In this document: positions 1 to 11,407 of the stretch, piece by piece
Layout of the letters: every line of letters starts with the position of its first letter
Position numbering within the stretch: position 1 is the stretch's first letter
Assembly (NCBI GenBank): GCA_003254905.1
Contig: QANU01034095.1
Span: forward strand, 225,144-289,143
Direction of reading: 5' to 3'
Source: Nissolia schottii
Lineage: Eukaryota; Streptophyta; Magnoliopsida; Fabales; Fabaceae
Length of the DNA: 64,000 nt
Made by a program: the position numbers and the translations under genes
The notes under the pieces: model-generated
Told to the model about the DNA's origin: nothing
What the model saw: the letters and a program-made list of their open reading frames with translations, nothing else
The model's database searches: none

Positions 1-206
1 AATGCAAATCAGGAAATGGAGCAGAACCATTTAAAGATCAAAAGCCACTAGAAATATTTTAACCTGAACTAGAAGTAAATAATCTTGAATATGGTCCAAA
101 AATTACATCTCAAGCCTTTTACAAAGCAGAGGAAACATGGTATAGGCAGCATCATGAAGCATACTCCATGCAGAACAGCCAAATTCATGTGGTAACATTT
201 CTGGTT

Positions 207-3200
207 TTACTTCTTCCCTCCACCAGAAACATTGAACTTGAAAAATATAATGTCTCCATCTTGGACTACATAGGTTTTTCCCTCCTGTTTATACTTTCCA
301 GCAGCCTAAACAGACATACAATAAAGCAGAACAAATGATTAGGTCCCTAAAAGAAGGCAATGATAATATGTATATATATTCCCTCTGTTTCTATTTAACT
401 GTCCAATTTTAGACAATTTAGTCTTTCAGAATATTTGTTCAGTTTACATCTCAAGGTATTATTTTTTCCCCAATAATACCCTCTGTGTTAATTATGGAGT
501 TTAATTATTATGCACTAACAGTAAAAAAAAAAAAAAAAAAAAGGCGACCTCGTGCACAAGGCTCCCACCTAATGGGGTCTAGGGAGGGAATATGTACGCA
601 GCCTTACCCCGCAAGCACAGAGACTTTTTCCAAGATTGGAACCCATGACCTCCCGGTCACAAGGCAACAACCTTAAGGCTCACCCTTTTTTACAATGTCG
701 CTCAATCAAATTTTGCCCCAAACAAAAATGGATGACTCTATCACATACTAGTTGAGAAGTAATGCATTTAAAATGACTTGATTGGATAACAATGTAAAAA
801 ACTACACTATAATGTATAACAATTAAACTCATTAATTATGACTACATGCAATTCCACCAAAGAGAATATTATACTATTCAAAGGATTTTCTAGTACTACC
901 AATGAACATTAAAAAAAATTCCCCTTAATTCCTATGTTAACCCTAAAATGACAATTAGGGAAGTAACAAAGAAGGCAGGTAGGGTGCTAATTCTTGATAG
1001 GGCAACTATGCAATAACTCTTGCACAAGGCACAAGGCACAAGGCACATAAATGATAGGGGAATCAGAAAAGAAAAACCTACACAGCAACAAATCCATTAG
1101 CATAAGCTTCTCAAAAAGTTAAATTTTCTTTAGTCAACATAACTTCTCACTTTACAAACTTTTTCCTTTTATTCTATGTAGTTCATCATTTTCCCCACAT
1201 CTTACTAAAAAGTTAGTCTCTAGTCATGACAAAACCATCCTCACTTAGTAGTTGGTACCTTCTTCAAAGCCTTAATGACAGGTCTTCTGTGAGGTACAAA
1301 TCTATCTTAAGTTCAAACAGAAAATTAAAATTTTCTAGATTAGGTGACCCTAGATTGAACTAAATAGAGAAAACACAGCTTGAGCAGATTTCCTGAATCT
1401 CAATTTTTGTCAATTAACCTATACCATTAGGGCTGAAATGTTATCTCCACTCACCAAGTGAGTAAGAAATTTATTTTCTCACTTATCCCATTAACTTATT
1501 TTCAAAATTATGGACCACTTTGCTTTGTTTCACGACCCAGCTGTCGACCCGATGCTGGCCCCTATTGCACCATTTTAGGAAGCCAGTAGCAATTTACAGA
1601 TATAATTCCATCTAAATAATAAGAACATACCTTTACAGCTGCCTCACTACCAAGTTCCTTTAGATCCTCAAACTTCATTACCTGAAACAACATTCAACAA
1701 ATCATTAGTTGCAAGATTGAACATATTTATTATTAACTCCAGTCTACATTATTTGTCACTTTGACAAAAATTAAAAAAAACCAAAATATTTGTCGCTCTC
1801 ACACATCAATGAAGAATTTATGGCTAACTCTAATTATAGTGAGGGTAGTTTGGCAAATAGGTTTAATAAATGAGAGCCTTGATTATAAGTTTATTTAATT
1901 CTTGTATATCTGCAAAAGTGACAATTAAAGTAAACCAGAGGGAGTAATATATAAAACACTGTAACAGCACAAAATTAATGAACTAGGAATAACCTCAGCA
2001 CAAATAAATCCTTTCTCAAAATCAGTATGGATAGTCCCTGCAGCTTGAGGAGCCTTAGTTTGGCGTCTAATTTGCCAACACTTTACCTGAAAGAAGCAAA
2101 ATCATAAATGAAAGTCAATGAAATATTGTTCAAGCCATTAATCAAGGTAATATAACCAGAGATAACACAGCAAAGGAAATAACAATTCACGGCTAAGATG
2201 AAAAAGAATCACCAAAAATCACAAGATTTTGGGACAAGGGAGTCTTGTGGGATAATATTGGGCATTTGGCTTCTATTCGGTGCAAAGTGCCTGATTTTTA
2301 GAGGGATTTCCGACTCAACATATGTTGAGAGATTGGAAACTTTGTTTCATCAATGGTTTTTTCTTCAGTTAGTTCTCTCTCGTCCTCTAGTTTCTTCGTA
2401 TTCATCTTCTCTTCTTATTAATTAAGGTTTTTTTTTATTCCAAAAAAGAAAAAGTATCACCAAGGAGCCGCCCCCAACAATATTGTCAAGAGTGGCAAAA
2501 CTACTAAAATCAAAGTTTGGCGAGGATATGATAAATGTAATGGAGTACATTTATAAAAATTCAGAAGACAGCGTTTAGCAGTACAAAAGGAGAAAAGCAG
2601 AGATGTTACCTCATCAGGTCCTGCCGTGAAAAAGTAAATGAGATTAATAGCTGCAAATCCAGTCTTTATTATTTTGGGAAGAGCACTGTCAAAATGAAGA
2701 ATTAGCAAATTTAAACTTGAAAAACAATAAGCATAAAAAACAATTAAACTTGAACTTGTAAAAAACAAGGAGAGGAGGGGGAAAGAGTAAAACCAAATAG
2801 CAAAACAATAGGAATAAACTCGACACTGTTATCTTAATAATGAGCTAAACAGTATTCTTTTAATTTTAAAATGAGGCCACTGATCCTCACTTCAAAAGGA
2901 TATAGATACATGTAGCTAAAATTGGGATGACTTGAACCATGCAAATATTTCAATTACAGGATTGGACTCATCTTGCATTTTATTAACATTTAAACCATTT
3001 GATTTTTTTAATCAATTACACTTCGTTCTCTCAAGTTCACAAATTGCACTATAGGATTTCCCCCCTCAATTTCTGTACTTGTGAAATGGTGCATTTGTTT
3101 ACGCTTTTTGTTAGAGAGAAGTATTACTTTGATTTGAAAAAAAATACTGTGCGGAAGTTTGGGTAGTCTATTTCAATAAACTTTTCAAAAAAAAAGTTTA

Positions 3201-6200
3201 ATCAGAAAATAATAAGTTTTTTTGCTTTTATTTAAGCAGATGCTTCCGCCTCTGTCTTTCATCTTAAAACTATTACTATTATAATCTTAACTAAATGCAC
3301 CATATGAAACAATACAAATTGAATGAACTAACAATGTAAAATTATTATTCACCAAAGCAATTTGATTAGTTAACATAATACTGTATGGCTTAGGATTGTT
3401 TATTTTCCACTATGAAGATCCTTGAATGAAATCGCAATCCCTCAAGACAGCACTTTTTTTGAAAAATAAACAATATTTCTTTAATAGAAGAAACAGAAAG
3501 AAGTAAAAATAAGACATTCTCCAAGCAAATATGACTGAACCAACAAAAACTAAAACAAGAAAAGAAACTACATATGCTGAAGCCTCCCAATCTCTTTACA
3601 ACTAATCTTGAAGAGAAGAAAGAAGAGCAATCTGTGGGAATCACGAAATTGTTAATGAAAGAAACATGAACCATTGTTCTTTACTTTGTCACTGACAACC
3701 ATAACCCCCTCCCTCCTTTGATGAATTTGGTCCATGCCATCTTGGTAGACCCAAAAATTAGATTAAAAATATAATGCCCCCAAAGAATCACTGAAATTAC
3801 AGAACTTTGCAAAACTGAGGACAGCAAGATAGAGGGCCACAGTATAACAAACTCGACCTCATCATCACTAACAAACTCAACTCCTTCAACATCAGTTTTT
3901 TTCACAGAACCATTATAAAAAATAATACTCATTTTGTTTTTCTTAAAAATATAAAATGTGTATAGACACTGATGTGCTTAAAGAACAATAACAATAACAG
4001 AAGAGGAGAGGATGTGTTTAGAGAACAGAGAGAAAAAAAAAAACAAAACAAGGAGACAATAGAACCAAAAGAGGTTTAAAGAAGAGAGGTGTGAGTAGAG
4101 AAAAGAAGTGTTGGGTATTTATAGGAGAATTCCAATGCGAGTTAATTAATTTTTTAACATGTAACCTTGACCAGTCATTGCTTAACAAATTATGTCACCA
4201 TATTTTTAGCCTATTTGTTGCACCTTAATCCAACTAACACCTTCCGCTTTAGTTTGTTTGAACAGTAAAGTACTTTCATGGTACAGTTGCACTAAAACGG
4301 GAAATTCAACATGTATAGAGGAACTTTTTGTTGATAAAAAAGTAATTCCTCAGTCTTTCAAAAACCATAAAAAATTTGCATAATAACTTAGCCATAAAAA
4401 TTTTAGTAGCAGTAACACAAATACTTTGAGCAGACCTTTGAACATTGTTCTCCTCACAATACTTAGCTGCTTCATCTGCTGGCATATCAGCAAGGTTCCT
4501 CTCTAAAACACAGCTGAAAGGAATAATTTGCCCTCCCCCATGCTCCTGGACCCTGGAGAACAGAGGAGCCAATGTTAATTTTTTTTTTTTTCAATATTAG
4601 AAAACTAAACATTGAGAGAGCAATGTGAGACAAGGCCTAAATGATCCATAGAAGCAAAAAAGATGAAAAATGAAAATAGAAGTAAAAACAAAATGGAGAA
4701 CATAATTACATAATGCATACCATGCATGGATTTTGGGAAGAAACTTGTTCTTTTTTCTTTGGTAATCTTTTTCCTTCATATTAACCTGTGAATGAATTGT
4801 AGGCATTAAAAGGTTGAAAATTCATAGAGCAGAAGCATATAACATTGAAGAACAACATGGACTCTGATTTAGCTCCTCACTCACCAGGGAAATTTTTTTA
4901 AGGAAGAGCTAATAGAAAGATATGTGAAACACATGACACAAAACATATAAAGTAATAAGGCAACTTCTGAAAAACCAAGAATATGACATGCCCAGGATAA
5001 CCAAATTAAATAATTATAATATACTTATATATACATAGATGCATGCATGTAAGTATGAGTGAAATGCAATTCATAGGTTCGTGATCCAGAGGTACGGAGA
5101 AAGGAAAGCATTACAAGATTAGACATATTAGTGGACCTGAAAATTGTAAAACTGCCAACTGATAAGGCCAAAAAAGTATTCAGATGTTAAATAATCAATA
5201 CATCTAATTTCAACCAAACTAATAACAATCAAATCAATGTTCTGTATCCAAGCAATATCTGGCAATATTTGAGCCATAGTCTAACACTGTCTACTGTATC
5301 CAAAATATAATAAATGGGATACACCTCTGACACATATCTAGACAAATCCATATAGCACCTAGCAAGTATCTGCAATTCCCAGAAATAATTCCTAATAAAC
5401 TACGTTATCAGAAAAGCTAGGTTACAGGTTATCTAAACTAATAAAATACACAAACAATCCACAAAATTAATGATTTATTCTTTAAGTAGTTTTTATTAGT
5501 CAAGTCACACAAGTACACAAACATGCGCATGCACATTAATGGCTTTATAGCCAATGGTGTCAAATATATGCAACGAAAAAGCAAGCAGAACAGATAACTG
5601 GGTTTTCATGCCTACTCAGATAATCCTCAAAGTCATACTAAGGTTTAAGCAAAACAAAGTTATAGAAGTAAAGATGAGTTGAAGTATTGTATCTATATCT
5701 AACTGGTTAAAATATTTACTTAGGCATAATATCCAACAGGCAATACTTGTTCATGCAGAAATAGATAAGGGCTTCCACACTCCAAAGGACATACCAAGTA
5801 TACAACAGGCTTGGCAGTTAGCAACTGAAAGGAATTTAAAATCTCAATATCAGCGGCTTTCCAATCCCCTAGCCGTACATCTTTTCCTTCCTCAAGCACT
5901 GCCTTGACCTGCAGACATTATAAATTGCCACCATACTTTTCATCCATAATTGATCAACATATTTTTTTTTGTATTACAAACTTAAACACAGTAAAAGATA
6001 AAAAGAATGTGCCCGTAAAATAAATAAGATAGTATCAAAAGGTGGCCATATCATCACAGACACAAAAGAATTACATGAACTAAACTCAAACCTTCTGACA
6101 ACATTCAAGCTCGATTTTTAACTGCTTGTCATTGCTCCTCTTCATGCTCTTTTCAACATCCTCTATCTTTCTTTCCATGAATTCAATATCCTACAATGTC

Positions 6201-8507
6201 ATGCAAAGGGGAAGGCTACACAGTTATATTACAGAGTACAAACTGCTCTGGTGAATATGTGTGTGTGTAAAATAAATTTTACTAATAACAATAAAAGAGG
6301 GAAGTTCAAGTACGGAATACAATACATTCTCCAAAACCGGGGAAAAAAAGGAATTTGAATTTGAAAATGTCAGATGAAACAGAGCTGCTAAATCACTTAG
6401 CATAATGCAAATAGAATCAAAACAAACACAAGCAGAACATAAAGGAAGCCATAAACACAACAGTAAATCATAAAGTTTATGAGCAAATAGGCCCCCTCAA
6501 AGATGTGAGCATTCGGCTGCAACGAATACATATAAACCACATAAAACTGAATACTGATACAATTTGAGACTCCTTGATTTTTACAAAATCTTTAAAACAA
6601 ACCAGAAGAAACTGCTACAGCGTAGAAGAACACGCCCAATGTTCAAAGAACCACAAATTGAGTCTTCCATAAGATAGTAACAACCTTACAAATGGAATGA
6701 GGACGAGAAGAAAGGAACCTAGACAAGAAAACACATCAGAAGAATCCAAAATCCAAACACCCCATCCTGGTTTGGCAGGGATATGAGTAGATTCTACTCT
6801 TGTGCTTGCAAAGATTTGCTAGCCGAAAGGGCCAGTAGAAGTTCCTAAAGTGGCTTATCAACCAACTAGCAATCTAGAACAGATCAACAAGAGACTTTTC
6901 AACAATATAAAGATTGAATTTGAAACATTAAAACAAAAGGAAGCACTTGTAGAGCAGCAAGAAAAAACTACTGGAGAACAAATTTTTGTCTGTTGTCTGC
7001 ATTCCCAAGTCACGGCCTATTGTATTTCAGCACAAGAAATTATAACCGTCCTAGCCCAAGGTGTTTCATGTATGCCTAGTTGCCTGCCTACATGCCTATC
7101 TTTTTGTTTTCTTGGTAAACAAAGAAATTCATTTAGACAGAGATACAATGAATTTGGAGGATAAGGGATCATCTTTAACATAAAAGAAAAACAAAAACAA
7201 CAAAGAATCAATGAGCAAAGCTTCCCAATTTCCTCCTAATATCAGTTAAGTAAACCCCCTTACAATAATCATGTTTGATTGTTCATTACAACCTATCAAT
7301 ACAAATTTATATTTCATCAAACAACCATAAAGTAATTGTTGGTCTCATTTAGGATAAAGACAAGTTGTGAATTAAACATACCTTCAATCGTAATTCTTCA
7401 GTAATAATATCTAAATCCCTCACTGGGTCAACAGAATCATCTACATGGATAATGTCTGGGTCCTCAAATGCACCTAACAATCAGCAAGGGCAACAGGTTA
7501 ATAACCCCCACAAATCAATATTACTCGTAAACTCAAAATGCAACACCAACAAAAATGGCATGCAAAGAAGATTAGGCAGCTTACGTAGAACATGAAAAAT
7601 GCCGTCTACAGCACGGATGTGAGATAAGAAACTATTGCCCAACCCTTGTCCTTGATGAGCACCGCGAACCAGTCCAGCTATGTCATGGATTTCTAAGAAA
7701 GCTGAGACCTGTATTACAACTTGAACATGTCATCCTTGTAGATTAAGGAAAGAGAATTTCCAATTGACTTGGCCACAGGTTTAGCATCACATACCTCACT
7801 TTTAGGCTTGAATAATTGGCAAAGCCACTCAAATCGCTCATCAGGGATATTGACCCTTGCCTCATTAGGCTCAATGGTGCAAAAGGGGAAGTTCTCAGCA
7901 GGTATTGACATCTTGGTGAGTGTGTTGAAAAGAGTAGATTTTCCAACATTTGGCAAGCCCACCTTAACAAGATAGCAATAACTATTAACTAACATGAATA
8001 ACCACCAACAAGAAAATATTGTGAAAAACAATTCCATTTCGCTAACTCAAACAAGTATTTCAAGCAAATAAATAGCAACTTAGTGCATGTTTGGATTATC
8101 TTAATTGTTCAAAACAGATCACAATCATAAGTTTGCTGATGGGGGAAAAACGACTTTTTTTATATATCGAAAAGTTAAGCTAATCCAAGCATACACTTAA
8201 ATGCTTTCAATCCCAGCGTATAATAATTCTCATCTGATCCCATAACGTAAAAATAAAGCAGTTGCAAATAGAACCAATCCATTTCTATTGTTGAAAGTTT
8301 AAAACAAAAGAACCTCTCTTTTTTTTATCCTGCTTTCGGGGTATTGAAAAGCGGAATATTGTAATAGTATCAAAATCGAAACTTCAGTGCATTTGGAGAG
8401 AGAGAGAGAAGGGAGCATACAATGCCAATCTTGAGGTGAGAAGAGAATCGACCGAGGATGGGTCGCTCAGCTGGTGCTTCCTTCGATTTCGCAGATTTCG
8501 GAGGCAT
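207..8507 (-). CDS. OLA1: Obg-like ATPase 1 (YchF-type P-loop ATPase), 12 exons
   Basis: Coding exons (minus strand, in order): 8421-8507, 7795-7962, 7585-7708, 7382-7473, 6092-6190, 5795-5908, 4721-4785, 4436-4552, 2610-2685, 1994-2086, 1631-1681, 207-305. All introns are GT-AG and the frame closes at 394 aa, the length I recall for Arabidopsis OLA1/YchF1. Visible motifs: P-loop GLPNVGKS at about residues 31-38, the DIAGLV switch region near residue 90, and NMKE in place of the NKxD guanine-specificity motif, which in this family goes with ATP rather than GTP use. A helical region (exons 4-6) and a C-terminal TGS domain (exons 9-12, ending in a Gly/Lys tail) follow. The family is cytosolic, binds ribosomes and affects stress and salt responses. 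The start is the ATG of [10 protein letters not shown]; the gene looks intact. Introns carry a SINE and a LINE fragment (listed separately). Confidence 0.96.
523..687 (-). mobile_element. Au-type tRNA-derived SINE in the last OLA1 intron
   Basis: Read on the minus strand, it starts with a tRNA-like head (TAAGGTTGTTGCC A-box region, GGGTTCCAATCTT B-box region), continues with the stretch GGTAAGGCTGCGTACA typical of Au SINEs, a CCTCCCTAGACCCC block and a GTGCACGAGGTCGCC block, and ends in a long T run (plus-strand A run at 523-542). These blocks and their order match the Au SINE family widespread in flowering plants. It lies in intron 11 of OLA1 (306-1630), antisense to nothing coding. Target-site duplications were not clear to me. 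Confidence 0.82.
2216..2448 (+). mobile_element. 5'-truncated LINE (L1-type) fragment in OLA1 intron 9
   Basis: A 233-bp insert flanked by 15-bp direct repeats, AAAAAGAATCACCAA (2201-2215) and AAAAAGTATCACCAA (2449-2463), one mismatch apart. It ends in a T-run/A-rich tail. The plus-strand translation reads [19 protein letters not shown] near its start, which resembles the extreme C-terminal segment of plant L1 reverse transcriptases (FWD...WAS...W). Further on the frame carries stops, so this is a dead tail. Length, target duplication and tail together support target-primed insertion of a LINE 3' end; the protein resemblance is from memory. Confidence 0.6.
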
Positions 8508-8640
8508 TTTAGGAAGCTGAAGCTGGTGACAAGAAGGGTTTCAGGTGAAGAAGAAGAAGTTGCTTTTGCAGTTGGTAGGGTTTTGTTGGGGAAACTCACC
8601 ACTGCTTCTGGATGCTGCCCCCTCACTATTCTTCCCACTT

Positions 8641-10282
8641 TTTCATTTTACATTAATTAAATAAATAGTAATAATAATAATAACAACATAATTTATACAT
8701 TATAAAAAATTCTTTAAAAAAACTGTTTTTTGGATCCAATTTATTTTTCCTTTTCTACCTTCACATAATTACAATTATTCTTTTGCCTTTGTATGAATTT
8801 TCTTTTTTTTTTACATTTTACTTAAACTATTTTATCTTCCATTCTTAAACCATTCCAAATTATATCACCAACTTAGAAGAAATTAATAATAACAATTAAT
8901 AATAGTGGTAATGTAACAAAATATGAACAAATTAGAAGAAATAACAAAAAGTTAAGCTAATTTATCTAGTACTATGTGCAATAATACAGGGGAAAACAAT
9001 TACAAAGAATGTTGAGATACTTTAGAAAAAACAAATTGAAAATTTTTTAGGAAAAAAAATTGAGTAAGAAATATTTTGGCAAAGAAAACATTAGGAAAAA
9101 AAAATTATAAAATGTGTTGAGTTACTTCTTTAAAAAATTAGTGGAAGAAAGTTAGAGTGATTAAACTTTTTGATAAAGAAAATATTTTCAACCTATCAAA
9201 TATATAATATTTTTTAATTTTTTTAAAAAAATCAATATTATTATGAAAACGTATTATTTATTTCTTTTTAATTAAAGAAACATATTATTTATATATAATT
9301 ATTTTAGTAAACAATAAAATTATAATAATATAGTATAAGTCTTTCATTTTCTTCCTATTCTCTTTTTTTTTTGGGTTGCCCTTTCCATTTTTGGAGGCAA
9401 AACAAAGATAGATACGTAATTTGGATCACGGGAAATAGTATAGGATGTGGTCCATTAGGACAACAAGCATACAACAAGAACAGGGTAACCCCAACAAAAT
9501 TGCCCAAGACAAGCACAAGAAATCTAGATTAAATTCCTAGGAAAAAGTAGTGATACAGAGAGCCTATGGATCTTAAACTCCTTAGTCAAACTCAGTGATA
9601 AGGCAAAAATGTCTTGATGTGTAGTGTCTTTAGCTTTAAAAATCTTTTTTTATTTCTTGCCAGCCATATGCTAATATGCTAATTAAGGTTTAAAGCATAA
9701 TTATTGAAATCCAAGGTTCACAAGTTTGGTATGAAGTTTGAGAAGAGATTAATGGTAAGGAGAGTAATTTGGAACTTGGATCTGTAAGGGCAAACAGTCC
9801 TGATCCCTTATTCAAACCCCCTTGTATTCAACTTCCCTTGATCCAAAGAACTGCGTTTTGGAAGACGCCATCTGAGTTTAGGTCTCAGTGTACAAGGTTT
9901 TGAGGGGTTTTTTTCTCTCATTAAGTGCATTGTGATTTTGGGTGAGTTGTGTTAATATGATCCTCTTCTCCAGGATTTTCTTCCTATCTAAAAGGGATCT
10001 AGAAATGTTATTGGGCTGGGCTAACACATGGGACTGAGGCAAGGGAAAGCAAGTTAAACAAAGCTGTTCAGAGTCCTATTGCTATCATATCAGGGCTTTT
10101 CCCATTTCCTACGTTTTCATTAATTCATAAGACAAACAAAACCCTGTCTAAATGAGTATAAACATGTTAGGTCAATGGACCGCATTCTATAAAAGAAGGG
10201 AACAAATTGACCATAGGTTGGGCACAAATAGCGCGTCCTTTCATAGTGTCTTTAAGAGGAGTATTAACCAAGGGAGGGGTCT
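8641..10282. other. AT-rich intergenic stretch, OLA1 upstream side to HERK2 downstream side
   Basis: The part next to OLA1 (8641-9370) is very AT-rich with A and T runs. From about 9371 to 10282 the sequence is of mixed composition and looks like degraded repeat DNA, but I cannot assign a family. I see no open frame longer than about 60 codons that resembles a protein. The OLA1 promoter should lie in the first few hundred bases. Confidence 0.5.
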
Positions 10283-10296
10283 TGATTAAGACTCTC

Positions 10297-10473
10297 ATTT
10301 TCTTTTAGGTTGCTCCTCCGGTACCCAAGGCTTAGCCTTAACTAATCCGAGTCGACCCGGGTCGCCCACCTGGCTATGGCGGGTGAGTCGGATAACTGCG
10401 TACACGAGGTCTCGAATTCGGGACCTTGCTTAAGAGATACCAAACCGCTTACTACTTGGACCAACCCCGTTGG
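10297..10473 (-). mobile_element. tRNA-derived SINE with perfect 14-bp target-site duplication
   Basis: A 177-bp insert is bounded by the identical 14-mer TGATTAAGACTCTC at 10283-10296 and 10474-10487. On the minus strand it begins with a tRNA-like head: an A-box-like GGTTGGTCCAAGTAGTAAG and, about 30 bases later, a B-box-like GGTCCCGAATTCGAGACC. It ends in an A-rich tail (AAAAGAAAAT). Size, internal promoter boxes, tail and target duplication are those of a SINE. The perfect duplication argues for a fairly recent insertion. It is different in sequence from the Au SINE at 523-687. Confidence 0.85.
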
Positions 10474-11407
10474 TGATTAAGACTCTCTGCTGTCAAAGAG
10501 TTCAAATCGAATCCCAAAGCCTCTTCTTCAAGCCCCGCCGCATAGTTCCCCTCGTCTTTCCAATATTTGCTTCAAAGGAATCTTTGAAAACATCATCCAA
10601 TGCTTTCTCCCTTGAAGTGCACCAAGAGACTAGGATGCCCCGCAGGTCTTGGATTAGCACTCCTTCTTAATCCATCTTAATTGATGGTTACAAATCGATC
10701 TGAATCAATCAACTGTTATTTTTCAATACACGTCAATTGACTATTTACATAATCCTTTTCTTTTAGGTCCGAATTAACCTCAATATATAGCTTGTGGAAT
10801 TAAGTATATTTTTATTTGAATAAGTTTTCGGAGCTTTTTTGTTTCAAAGATAAATATTTTAATTGTGATATTAAGATACTTGAATTGAAACAAGTCATCA
10901 GATTGTAATTTTTACGCCAAGTCTAAGAGATGCTGACAAATAATACAGCACAGTTTGGAAACTTGATGGGTGCAAATTGTAGAATTCTAAAGCTGGTACC
11001 AAACTTATTTACACCAAAAAGAAAAATTGCACGTTGATTTGAAAGCCAAATAGAAATACAAACTCTACAGAAGGTGCTGATACTGATATTCTGATGAGGT
11101 TTTTAGAAGAAAAGATCCCAAGATTACAATTGATATAGCCAAGTCAATACAACACCAGAGGATATCCCAAGTTTTGATTTTCATTTCCAGACAAAGTGCT
11201 GATAATTTAGCCAGTCCACTACCATGTATACAAGAATCAGATGCAAAAATATTAATAATAACAAGAAAAAACTTGAATTCAATAAAACAAATCGAAAGAA
11301 TCATGTAAAGCATATTGAGCAATAAGGCCATGCTCCTTCAATGTTCTCCATGAACTAGCATTCACCAGAACATCCAAACTCAAATTGAATCCTCTTTGTT
11401 TGTGGAT

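Noticed and set aside
6850-7164. 104-codon plus-strand open frame in OLA1 intron 4
   Set aside because: Lies wholly in an intron, has no recognised motif and an irregular Cys-rich end; best seen as chance.
9400-10280. Possible LINE or LTR body upstream of the SINE at 10297
   Set aside because: No terminal repeats, tail or coding trace strong enough to assign a family.
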